A DNA stretch of 7,848 bases. Source: an uncultured Litorilinea sp. (lineage in GTDB: Bacteria > Chloroflexota > Anaerolineae > Caldilineales > Caldilineaceae). The translations under genes were made by a program, and so were the position numbers. Each line of letters starts with the position of its first letter. The first letter of the stretch is position 1. The stretch covers positions 1-7,848 of the forward strand of contig CAMPHP010000115.1 in NCBI GenBank assembly GCA_946885925.1, in the 5' to 3' direction. Below, piece after piece: positions 1 through 5,564 of this stretch. The notes beneath the pieces are model-generated. The model made no database searches and was not told where the DNA came from. It saw only the letters and a program-made list of their open reading frames with translations.

Positions 1-1
1 C

Positions 2-676
2 TTTTCGTTTAACCATGACCTTGTTATTCCGCGCTTGCTGGAGCGAGTGGGGAGTGTTCGCGGGCTTACAGTTCTAGATGCTGGATGTGGTGAGGGGATT
101 GTGGCTCGCCTTCTGGCCGAAGGTGGTGCCCAGGTAGTGGCTGTTGATGTGGCAGCGCTGCTGATTGAACTGGCCCAGGCTCAGGATACACAGGGTCAAG
201 CTACACAGGGTCAAATTACCTACCTGGTGCATGACCTGAGCCAACCACTGTCTGAATATCAAGGGGCATTTGATGTCGTAGTGAGTAACCTGGTGATCAA
301 TGACGTGCCTGATTACCAGGGGTTTGTCGCTACGTTGGGATCTGTAACCAAGGCACATGGGCGCGTGGTGTTGTCGCTGAACAATCCCTATTCGGCCTTG
401 ATTCGGGAGAAAGTCGAAAACTACTTCGATTCCGGTAAGACCACCCTCTATAATATGGCGAAGGATGGGGTAGCCGTTTATTACTTTCACCGCACGTTGG
501 AAGAGTACATTACGGCATTCCGCGAAGCGGGATTTGTGCTGCACGGCTTACAAGATGTCCAAGTTCCCCAGGTCGTTGCTGACAACCTGCCCGAACGCTA
601 TAAGCAACTTCCTTATTCCAATATGTATGCTCGGTTTCCGTTTTTCCTCATCTTAGAATTTGCCAAAGCGGCTTAG
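2..676 (+). CDS. Class I SAM-dependent methyltransferase, 5'-truncated by the window edge
   Basis: Transfers a methyl group from S-adenosylmethionine to an unidentified substrate, probably in the cytoplasm. The frame is open from base 2, and the residues before the first possible start (TTG at 35) read FSFNHDLVIPRL. That is the usual lead-in to the first helix of this family, so the true start lies before the window and about 224 residues are visible. Motif I, VLDAGCGEG, is at visible residues 24-32. The acidic end of strand 2 follows in VVAVDVAALL, and the strand-4 segment is FDVVVSNLVINDVPDY. The C-terminal half has aromatic segments (YYFHRTLEEY) typical of small-molecule methyltransferases. 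An in-frame duplication gives TQGQATQGQ near residue 62. The stop is TAG at 674-676. The substrate cannot be told from sequence; neighbours give no clue. The class is secure, the role is not. Confidence 0.88.
   Translation, partial: FSFNHDLVIPRLLERVGSVRGLTVLDAGCGEGIVARLLAEGGAQVVAVDVAALLIELAQAQDTQGQATQGQITYLVHDLSQPLSEYQGAFDVVVSNLVINDVPDYQGFVATLGSVTKAHGRVVLSLNNPYSALIREKVENYFDSGKTTLYNMAKDGVAVYYFHRTLEEYITAFREAGFVLHGLQDVQVPQVVADNLPERYKQLPYSNMYARFPFFLILEFAKAA
187..214 (+). repeat. In-frame 13-bp direct repeat inside the methyltransferase gene
   Basis: The 13-mer TACACAGGGTCAA occurs at 187-199 and again at 202-214, a period of 15 bases, so five codons are duplicated without changing frame. The protein gains a polar TQGQ-TQGQ stretch between strand 2 and strand 3 of the Rossmann fold, where loop insertions are tolerated. 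It looks like a slippage or small tandem duplication. Confidence 0.8.
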
Positions 677-735
677 TCCCCCAATCCAGGATTTGAATCG
701 CTAAAACACGAGTTGGATTCTTCCTGAAGCTATAT

Positions 736-760
736 CCATAGCCCTTATCTAGGTCTATGG
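736..760 (+). terminator. Possible hairpin terminator after the methyltransferase gene
   Basis: CCATAG (736-741) pairs with CTATGG (755-760). Inside it, CCT (743-745) can pair with AGG (751-753) after a one-base mismatch. The structure is 59 bases past the methyltransferase stop and is followed by TGCTTTG, which is only weakly U-rich. It could end transcription of that gene, but the stem is short and the call is tentative. Confidence 0.3.
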
Positions 761-924
761 TGCTTTGACGCGCCGCTGGATAAACTTGCCCGGACATACA
801 TCGTGCTATCTTGGCAACTGATTTGCGGGTGCATTTCAGGTTGGGCATAGGATGGAGCGCCAGCATTCCTTACCTGCATTCCTCACCAGGACAAGCCTTG
901 CTGGCATCTCTCCTATTGCCGATG

Positions 925-946
925 ATGCCGCCATCTGTGGCGGCGT
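925..946 (+). other. GC-rich perfect hairpin upstream of the DUF1206 gene
   Basis: GCCGCCA (927-933) and TGGCGGC (938-944) form a 7-bp perfect stem around the tetraloop TCTG. A G-U pair and an A-U pair extend it to 925-946. There is no T-run after it, so it is not a standard intrinsic terminator. It lies about 90 bases before the DUF1206 start and could be a leader element, a protein-binding palindrome or a weak terminator. Confidence 0.5.
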
Positions 947-1035
947 TCCGGCCCCTAGCGTGAGATACGCCCTGATTTACTTGCCAAGTGCACGCTATAA
1001 CAACCCGATTAATAGGTATCTACAGAGGCGATAAC

Positions 1036-1896
1036 ATGAATGCAAAAATGGATATCTCTGAGAGTATTGCCCAAACTGCACAGAATGTAGTGCGAACTAA
1101 GCCGTGGATTGAACGCCTTGCGCGTCTGGGCTATGCTGTCAAGGGATTGGTCTATTTTCTGATTGGTTTGCTAGCGATTCAGGCCGCGATTGGCACGGGC
1201 GGTGAAACCACTGGCACAGAGGGCGCGCTGAAGGCGCTTAATCGCCAGCCCTTTGGTCAGGCAATTTTGGTCTTAACGGCTGTTGGCCTTGTGGGCTATG
1301 CACTTTGGCGTTTGATTCAAGCCTTCTTAGACCCTGACCACAATGACTCTAACAGCCCCAAGCGTATTGTCCAACGCCTTGGCTATGTCGTGAGTGCTCT
1401 TATCTATGGCACACTCGCTTGGGAAGCAGTGCGGATTGTAATGGGCTTTGTCAGCAGCAGTGGCGGCCAGGACAGCACTGAGCATTGGACGGCTCAACTG
1501 ATGGCCCAACCCTTTGGTCGCTGGCTCGTGGGCATAGTGGCGCTGATCATCATTGGAGTGGGTCTTTTCCAGATCTACTATGGGATGACTGCTAAGTTCC
1601 GTAAAGAGTTGAAACTGCACCAGATGAGTTCGACCGAAAGCACTTGGGCTATTCGTAGTGGCCGGTTGGGCTATAGTGCGCGCGGCATTATCTATGTGAT
1701 CATTGGTGGTTTCTTGATATGGGCGGCTATTCAGACTAATCCTGACGCTGCGGTTGGGATGGAGGAGGCACTAGATAAGGTAGCCCAACAGCCTTTTGGG
1801 GCCTGGCTGTTGGCGCTGGTAGCCCTGGGATTTGTTGCCTATGCGGTCTTTGCCTTTGTGCAGGCCCGCTACCGCAATATCGAGGTAGCGGGCTGA
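1036..1896 (+). CDS. DUF1206 family integral membrane protein with three internal repeats
   Basis: A 286-residue membrane protein of the DUF1206 family, whose biochemical role is not established. Three homologous units are visible at about residues 25-98, 112-186 and 207-281. Each opens with a variant of RLGYxxxGxxY (RLGYAVKGLVY, RLGYVVSALIY, RLGYSARGIIY). Each then has a QPFG motif (71-74, 158-161, 252-255) before a second hydrophobic helix, giving about six membrane segments. The start chosen is ATG 1036 because AGAGG at 1024-1028 sits 7 bases ahead; the in-frame ATG at 988 lacks such a site and would add 16 residues without family character. The stop TGA (1894-1896) is 2 bases from the convergent dehydrogenase stop, and the last codons form half of a hairpin. 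Family call is strong; function is unknown. Confidence 0.92.
   Translation: MNAKMDISESIAQTAQNVVRTKPWIERLARLGYAVKGLVYFLIGLLAIQAAIGTGGETTGTEGALKALNRQPFGQAILVLTAVGLVGYALWRLIQAFLDPDHNDSNSPKRIVQRLGYVVSALIYGTLAWEAVRIVMGFVSSSGGQDSTEHWTAQLMAQPFGRWLVGIVALIIIGVGLFQIYYGMTAKFRKELKLHQMSSTESTWAIRSGRLGYSARGIIYVIIGGFLIWAAIQTNPDAAVGMEEALDKVAQQPFGAWLLALVALGFVAYAVFAFVQARYRNIEVAG
1864..1893. terminator. 10-bp hairpin at the convergent gene junction, inside the DUF1206 3' end
   Basis: GCCCGCTACC (1864-1873) is the exact reverse complement of GGTAGCGGGC (1884-1893), with a 10-base loop. The right arm ends directly before the DUF1206 stop codon. Read on the - strand, the hairpin begins 5 bases after the dehydrogenase stop. 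Neither side has a T-run. Position between two head-on genes suggests a shared, bidirectional 3'-end structure. The left arm is coding (encodes part of ARYR) and the right arm encodes EVAG, so pairing is kept despite coding constraint. Confidence 0.55.
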
Positions 1897-1898
1897 TC

Positions 1899-2840
1899 TC
1901 AGAACCACCGGGACTTGTCAATGACGTTCTGCACAGGCTCTCCAGCCAGATAGCGGCGGAGATTGTCACGCACAAAGCCAATGCGCCGAGGAGTGACGTG
2001 GGGGCTAGTGTGGGCACTGTGGGGTGTGATGATGACATTCTCCATCTCCCACAGCGGGTGGTCGGCTGGGAGTGGCTCAACTTCAAAGACATCCAGCCCT
2101 GCACCGGCGATGACGCCGGTCTGTAATGCCGTGGTTAGGTCGGCCAAGTCCACCACAATCCCGCGCGAAATGTTGATGAGATAGGCTGTAGGTTTCATCT
2201 TTTGCAGGCGGGGCAAGGTAAAGAGCTTTACCGTCTCTGGTGTATGTGGCACGCACAAGATCACAAAATCGGACTGGGCCAGCAGATCGTCTAGCCGCTC
2301 CGCACCCCACAACTCATCTACATAGTCGGGCTGGGGGCGAGCTTTGGCCTCGACTGCCAAGACGCGCATCCCCAAAGCATGACCGCGGCGGGCCACTTCG
2401 CTGCCTATGCCACCAAGACCAACCACCCCCAATGTCTGATCCGCCAGATGGATGATGGGAACACCTTCCTCCCAGTGATGATCGAGCTGGCGGCGCAGAT
2501 AGATATGCATCCCGCGCGCAAACATGAGCATATAGGTAATGGCTTGGTCAGCAATTTGATCACTGTAAATTCCTGCCATGTTGCTCATGGTGATGTCGCT
2601 GTTGACGAGTTCTGGGAACATATAGCGTTCCAGCCCGGCCATGGGTGTTTGGAGCCAGCGTAGTTTCGTGGCGTGCTTCAATAGGTCAGGTGTCAAAATG
2701 CCGTACATAGCTTCGGCATCCACGATATGTTCGCGGGCCATCGCTTCGTCGCGTGCGTTGATTAGCGTCGTATCTCCGGCAACACGTTGTAATTCGGCTA
2801 GCTCGCTGTCAGGAATGGCAGGGTAGATCAGAAATTTCAT
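1899..2840 (-). CDS. D-2-hydroxyacid dehydrogenase family protein (NAD(P)-dependent)
   Basis: Predicted cytoplasmic enzyme that interconverts a 2-oxoacid and a D-2-hydroxyacid using NAD(H) or NADP(H). The 313 residues match the family length. The dinucleotide-binding segment LGVVGLGGIG has GLGGIG at 141-146. Catalytic residues are visible: Arg226 in NISRG, Glu255 in DVFEVEPL and His274 in ITPHSAH. The N-terminal part (about 1-100) and the last 30 residues form the split substrate-binding domain. The start ATG at 2838-2840 gives the usual MKFLIYP opening strand, but no good SD precedes it, unlike its neighbours, so it may depend on weak or coupled translation. It lies 127 bases downstream of the enolase-superfamily gene on the same strand, suggesting work on a product of that pathway. 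Glyoxylate/hydroxypyruvate reductase is one option; the substrate cannot be fixed from sequence. Confidence 0.9.
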   Translation of the reverse strand: MKFLIYPAIPDSELAELQRVAGDTTLINARDEAMAREHIVDAEAMYGILTPDLLKHATKLRWLQTPMAGLERYMFPELVNSDITMSNMAGIYSDQIADQAITYMLMFARGMHIYLRRQLDHHWEEGVPIIHLADQTLGVVGLGGIGSEVARRGHALGMRVLAVEAKARPQPDYVDELWGAERLDDLLAQSDFVILCVPHTPETVKLFTLPRLQKMKPTAYLINISRGIVVDLADLTTALQTGVIAGAGLDVFEVEPLPADHPLWEMENVIITPHSAHTSPHVTPRRIGFVRDNLRRYLAGEPVQNVIDKSRWF

Positions 2841-2887
2841 GGTGTATTGGTCCAGTCTGTACGGTAATATCAGATTTTAAGAGCGCA

Positions 2888-2911
2888 CGCAGAGACGCTG
2901 GGGCGCAAGGG
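2888..2911. repeat. Three-unit 8-bp-period CGC repeat
   Basis: CGCAGAGA, CGCTGGGG and CGCAAGGG follow one another without gap at 2888-2911, with another CGC just before at 2884-2886. The units share CGC plus a purine-rich half. This resembles the CGCAGAGA-type low-complexity intergenic repeats that occur dispersed in some bacterial genomes, from general recollection. It lies between the dehydratase hairpin and the dehydrogenase start. Confidence 0.5.
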
Positions 2912-2931
2912 AAACGAGAATGCGTTCGTTG

Positions 2932-2961
2932 CTGCCCTGAGACAGTAGCGCCTCAGGGCAG
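2932..2961 (-). terminator. 10-bp hairpin just after the dehydratase stop codon
   Basis: CTGCCCTGAG (2932-2941) and CTCAGGGCAG (2952-2961) are exact reverse complements with a 10-base loop. On the - strand the stem starts 6 bases after the stop codon of the dehydratase gene (TAA, 2968-2970). No T-run follows in that direction (CAACGAACG), so it is either a U-poor terminator or a stabilising 3'-end hairpin that leaves the dehydrogenase partly cotranscribed. Confidence 0.5.
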
Positions 2962-2967
2962 TATAGC

Positions 2968-4155
2968 TTAGAAGGAAAGGTCTTGCTGCTGAACGATTTT
3001 GGCTTCGTCTAATTCCATGCCCAACCCTGGCGTGGTGGGTAGTGTGACTTTGCCATTGACCGGCTTGAGTGGGTTCTTGAGGAAGAACTGGTGAATCTCG
3101 TTCCATTTGACCAGGTATTCAAGCAGGGGGCAGGTGGTTTCAGGCCATGCGGCAATAAAGTGCGCCGTGGCGGGAGTAGAATGGCCGTGGGGGATGATGG
3201 GCACATCGTAGGCCGAGGCCAGCGCAGTAATCTTCATGGTTTCGGAGATGCCGCCCGCCCAGTAAATGTCGGGTTGTAGGACATCACAGGCGCGTGCGTC
3301 GAGCAATGCCTTGATTCCCCAGCGGGTGTATTCATGTTCGCCACCAGAGATAGGCACGTGCGAGTTGGCGCGAATTTCGGCATATTGTGCGATCTTGTCG
3401 GGCAGCACTGGCTCTTCTAGCCAGCGCGGATTGTACTCTTCGAGCCGCTTGGACATTTGGATGGTGTAGGGGACATCCCAACTCATCCAACAGTCGAGCA
3501 TAATGTCTATGTCAGGACCAGCTGCTTCGCGTAGGGTCTTGACCAGCCGCACATTGCGATGAATACCCGCGACACCATCGGTGGGGCCGTCGCGGAAGAA
3601 CCATTTGGTATGGCGGTAGCCTTGGCGCACAATCTCTTGCACGCGTTCTTGTACAAGTTCAGGGTCGAGTGAATAACCAAGCATGGAGGCATAGGCGGGG
3701 ATTTCCGTGCGAATTGGCCCGCCGAGCAGCACATAGACAGGGGCGTTGGCCCACTTGCCCTTAAGATCCCACAGCGCACAATCTACTACGCTGATCGCCA
3801 TCATCTCGACACCCTTGCGCCCATGCACCAGCGCGCGGTACATGCGATCCCAGATCCGTTCAATTGCCAGCGGGTCATGGCCGAGGAGCAGCGGCTTGAG
3901 CATTCTCTCTACAATAAAGGCTTGCTCAAGCGGCATGGGGCCGCCAATGCCAGTGATGCCTGCATCGGTCCCGATCTCGACAAAATGGGCCACGTTGCGA
4001 TACTTACCTGGGCTAATAGGTTCAATCCAGGTTGGGCCTTCCACTTTGTGTTCAGGATAGATGTCTATTGGGCGGATTAGCCGCTCTTCCCAAAATTCGC
4101 CATCATATTCCAATACACCTTCAACCCGGAAGACGCGGACGTGGGTGATCTTCAT
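2968..4155 (-). CDS. Enolase-superfamily sugar-acid dehydratase, L-rhamnonate dehydratase-like
   Basis: A 395-residue member of the mandelate racemase subgroup, expected to abstract the proton next to a carboxylate and, with Mg2+, dehydrate an aldonic acid to a 2-keto-3-deoxy acid. Metal ligands are visible as Asp221 in IMLDCWMS, Glu247 in WLEEP and Glu273 in SGGEHE. The His-Asp catalytic pair is His323 in IPHGHS and Asp296 in LQPDIYW; Lys184 stands on the strand where the family carries its other base. DCWMS, GP-DG after Lys184 and the GEH segment recall L-rhamnonate dehydratase as I remember it, but residues that choose the substrate are not certain. Start ATG 4153-4155 has AAGGAG (4161-4166) 5 bases ahead. 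The gene stands alone behind a terminator and a likely promoter, with the dehydrogenase gene downstream. Other acid-sugar dehydratases remain possible. Confidence 0.88.
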   Translation of the reverse strand: MKITHVRVFRVEGVLEYDGEFWEERLIRPIDIYPEHKVEGPTWIEPISPGKYRNVAHFVEIGTDAGITGIGGPMPLEQAFIVERMLKPLLLGHDPLAIERIWDRMYRALVHGRKGVEMMAISVVDCALWDLKGKWANAPVYVLLGGPIRTEIPAYASMLGYSLDPELVQERVQEIVRQGYRHTKWFFRDGPTDGVAGIHRNVRLVKTLREAAGPDIDIMLDCWMSWDVPYTIQMSKRLEEYNPRWLEEPVLPDKIAQYAEIRANSHVPISGGEHEYTRWGIKALLDARACDVLQPDIYWAGGISETMKITALASAYDVPIIPHGHSTPATAHFIAAWPETTCPLLEYLVKWNEIHQFFLKNPLKPVNGKVTLPTTPGLGMELDEAKIVQQQDLSF

Positions 4156-4169
4156 AACAACTCCTTGTT
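4156..4169 (-). promoter_or_regulatory. SD site of the dehydratase gene held in a small hairpin loop
   Basis: Read on the - strand, AACAA-GGAG-TTGTT precedes the start codon, so the core GGAG can sit in a 4-base loop closed by five pairs. The full SD is AAGGAG at 4161-4166, 5 bases from the ATG. The stem is A-U rich and weak, so structural regulation is only a possibility; the SD itself is convincing and fixes the start. Confidence 0.6.
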
Positions 4170-4199
4170 GTGTGGCTTATCAAGATTGTTTGGATTATC
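4168..4199 (-). repeat. Imperfect 18-bp-period tandem repeat next to the dehydratase SD
   Basis: On the + strand 4168-4181 and 4186-4199 match at 12 of 14 positions (TTGTGTGGCTTATC versus TTGTTTGGATTATC), a step of 18 bases. The repeat begins 1 base beyond the SD. It is the weakest of four SD-adjacent repeats in this window. Confidence 0.5.
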
Positions 4200-4267
4200 T
4201 TTGGGCTTACATAGCCATGTTTGCAGGGATGGTTGATAAGTGGCAAGCTGGATCATCCGGGGGCCGA

Positions 4268-4307
4268 TCTCTCTGAGGAAGTGGAGGCAGAGAGACCCCT
4301 GCGGGGT
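4268..4307 (-). other. Two adjoining hairpins in the dehydratase leader
   Basis: TCTCTCTG (4268-4275) pairs exactly with CAGAGAGA (4288-4295) over a 12-base loop. Beside it, sharing one base, ACCCC (4295-4299) pairs with GGGGT (4303-4307) over a 3-base loop. On the - strand both would lie in the 5' leader of the dehydratase mRNA if the promoter at 4384-4412 is used. No known riboswitch or T-box consensus was recognised in them. Confidence 0.5.
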
Positions 4308-4323
4308 GACAGCTCAACGCGTT

Positions 4324-4356
4324 TCCCTAAGGTAGCAACTTGAGTGAGCTTAGGGA
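4324..4356 (-). other. Long-loop inverted repeat in the dehydratase leader
   Basis: TCCCTAAG (4324-4331) and CTTAGGGA (4349-4356) are exact reverse complements separated by 17 bases. Immediately on its low-coordinate side is the 8-bp perfect palindrome AACGCGTT (4316-4323). The arrangement fits either an RNA stem in the leader or paired half-sites for a dimeric regulator placed just downstream of the proposed promoter. Confidence 0.5.
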
Positions 4357-4383
4357 GTTGTACGCTAGGGGATCATACCCTGG

Positions 4384-4412
4384 ATTATGGGATTCGGACA
4401 ACTCGTGTGCAA
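4384..4412 (-). promoter_or_regulatory. Candidate sigma-70-type promoter for the dehydratase gene
   Basis: Read on the - strand, TTGCAC (4407-4412) and CATAAT (4384-4389) are separated by 17 bases. The -10 box matches TATAAT at five of six positions; the -35 box keeps TTG only. It lies directly past the terminator of the sulfur cluster, where a new transcript must begin, and would give a leader of roughly 220 nt. Confidence 0.42.
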
Positions 4413-4420
4413 GAAAAGCG

Positions 4421-4451
4421 AACGGGCAGGTCGCATGGCAGCCTGCCCGTT
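4421..4451 (-). terminator. Rho-independent-type terminator of the sulfur cluster
   Basis: AACGGGCAGG (4421-4430) and CCTGCCCGTT (4442-4451) form a perfect 10-bp stem with an 11-base loop. On the - strand the stem is followed by CGCTTTTCTT, a T-rich tail, about 70 bases after the lipoprotein rhodanese stop. On the + strand TTTTG also follows, so it may work both ways, although no + gene ends nearby. Confidence 0.78.
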
Positions 4452-4521
4452 TTGTGCCTATCAATGTGCCTACCAAGACGACAGCAGTTGCGCCTGATGA
4501 TGCAGGGCAACTCCGTTCCAC

Positions 4522-5457
4522 TTATGATTCGATGGGGGTGTCGGTGCGGTTGCCATATTCTTCCCACGAGCCATCATAGTTGCGGACATCGGGGAAGCCG
4601 AGCAGTTCACGCAGCACAAACCAGGTATGTGCGCCGCGCACGCCGGTCTGGCAGTAAGTGATGATCTCCTTGTCGGGCACAAAGCCTGCCTCAGTGTAGA
4701 GATCATAGAGGCTCTGAGCATCCTTGAAGGTGCCATCTTCGGCGACTGCATAGACCCATTCAACATTGATTGCGCCAGGGATATGCCCACCACGTGCCGC
4801 ACGCACATCGGTTCCGGCAAATTCCTCGGCGTTGCGGGTGTCGCACATCACGACGTTCTCGTCATCAATTCGCTCTAGCACATATTCAGTTGTTGTGCGG
4901 ATGGCGAGGTCGGGGTCTTGGGCAACGTATTCGGTGGGGGTGACAACAACTTCGTCGGTGACGAGTTCCTGACCCTCAGCCGTCCACTTCTTTAGGCCCC
5001 CGTTATAGATACGTACATCGTCGTGCTGGTAATACTTGAGCACCCAATAGGCACGCGCCGATTGCAAGTTGTTGTTATTGTCATAGAAGACCACGGTTGT
5101 ATCGGCGGTAACACCCAACTGGCTCAACAGTGCAGAAAGAGCATCCTGGGTGAGAATCTGGCCCTGAGTTGAATCTTCTGGGTTGGTCATGTCCTGACCA
5201 ACGTTGACATTGACTGCGCCGGGGATATGCCCCGCGGCGTAATCCTCTGCATTCCCGGCATGGATCAGGCGCACAGAGGGGTCCTCTAGATGTTCTTGTA
5301 CCCACGCTGTGTCTACGAGCACCTCTGGTTTGGCGTAAGCGTCAATGGTTACAGGTTCTACCGATGTGTCGGCAACCGGTGTCAAAGGCGTAGCACACGC
5401 ACCAAGTACAGTGCTGACCAAGACAAGCGTGAGAACCAACAGGTTGCGAAGTTGCAT
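4522..5457 (-). CDS. Exported lipoprotein with two rhodanese domains (sulfurtransferase)
   Basis: Predicted thiosulfate- or mercaptopyruvate-type sulfurtransferase held on the outer face of the membrane. Residues 1-20 form a signal peptide with a hydrophobic core (LLVLTLVLVSTV), ending in the lipobox LGAC with Cys21 as lipidation site. A short linker precedes an N-terminal rhodanese domain (about 46-165) that has Asp126 where an active cysteine would be, as is normal for the structural half of two-domain enzymes. The C-terminal domain (about 185-305) carries the persulfide-forming Cys269 in the six-residue loop CQTGVR. The length, 311 residues, suits a two-domain enzyme plus signal. ATG 5455-5457 has AAGGAA (5466-5471) 8 bases ahead. 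It is last in the - strand sulfur cluster, 98 bases after the TusA gene, and is followed by a terminator. The loop is neither classic TST (CRKGVT) nor MST (CGSGVT), so the donor is uncertain. Confidence 0.9.
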   Translation of the reverse strand: MQLRNLLVLTLVLVSTVLGACATPLTPVADTSVEPVTIDAYAKPEVLVDTAWVQEHLEDPSVRLIHAGNAEDYAAGHIPGAVNVNVGQDMTNPEDSTQGQILTQDALSALLSQLGVTADTTVVFYDNNNNLQSARAYWVLKYYQHDDVRIYNGGLKKWTAEGQELVTDEVVVTPTEYVAQDPDLAIRTTTEYVLERIDDENVVMCDTRNAEEFAGTDVRAARGGHIPGAINVEWVYAVAEDGTFKDAQSLYDLYTEAGFVPDKEIITYCQTGVRGAHTWFVLRELLGFPDVRNYDGSWEEYGNRTDTPIES

Positions 5458-5473
5458 AATCGTTTTTCCTTAT

Positions 5474-5505
5474 CTTGATCTTCTATAAACTTGATCTTCT
5501 GTAAA
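5474..5505 (-). repeat. Near-perfect 16-bp tandem repeat upstream of the lipoprotein rhodanese SD
   Basis: On the + strand CTTGATCTTCTATAAA (5474-5489) is followed directly by CTTGATCTTCTGTAAA (5490-5505), 15 of 16 identical. The block begins 2 bases beyond the SD of the lipoprotein rhodanese gene. Tandem duplication is the simplest origin; direct-repeat operators or a ribosome standby region are possible roles. Confidence 0.75.
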
Positions 5506-5541
5506 GTGAGAGACCGTATCTTGGTAGTTTGTCAGAACGCT

Positions 5542-5564
5542 TTACTTGTTATGTATTACTTGTT
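5542..5564 (-). repeat. 9-bp direct repeat spanning the tusA stop codon
   Basis: TTACTTGTT occurs at 5542-5550 and 5556-5564. On the - strand this reads AACAAGTAA twice with a 14-base step; the first copy contains the TusA stop TAA (5556-5558), and the second lies just downstream. It looks like a local duplication of the gene end. Confidence 0.6.

Larger units (their letters stand above)
677..1035. other. 359-base intergenic stretch between methyltransferase and DUF1206 genes
   Basis: No credible gene is seen: the open frames on both strands are short, composition-driven and lack family resemblance. It holds the two hairpins listed separately (736-760, 925-946) and a small palindrome ACTTG-C-CAAGT at 979-989 that overlaps GTGCAC (988-993), which might be an operator. 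A TATAAC hexamer at 996-1001 resembles a -10 box, but I find no well-spaced -35 partner, so no promoter is called. Confidence 0.5.

Noticed and set aside
35..37. TTG at 35 as the start of the methyltransferase
   Set aside because: The frame is open further upstream and encodes residues typical of the family's N-terminal helix, so the gene begins before the window.
74..544. 156-codon open frame on the - strand opposite the methyltransferase
   Set aside because: It is antisense to a clear methyltransferase, with no SD and no recognisable domain.
981..1001. TTGCCA and TATAAC as a promoter for DUF1206
   Set aside because: Only 9 bases separate them, too few for a sigma-70 promoter.
852..1034. 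60-codon open frame upstream of DUF1206
   Set aside because: There is no SD and no family resemblance, and its sequence crosses the GCCGCC hairpin; it is more likely leader DNA.
4360..4400. Possible tRNA-like sequence (GGGATTCGGAC)
   Set aside because: No cloverleaf, no matching acceptor stem and no T-loop consensus at the right distance.
4156..4420. T-box or known riboswitch in the dehydratase leader
   Set aside because: I looked for the T-box conserved core and for familiar riboswitch cores and found none; only generic inverted repeats can be supported.
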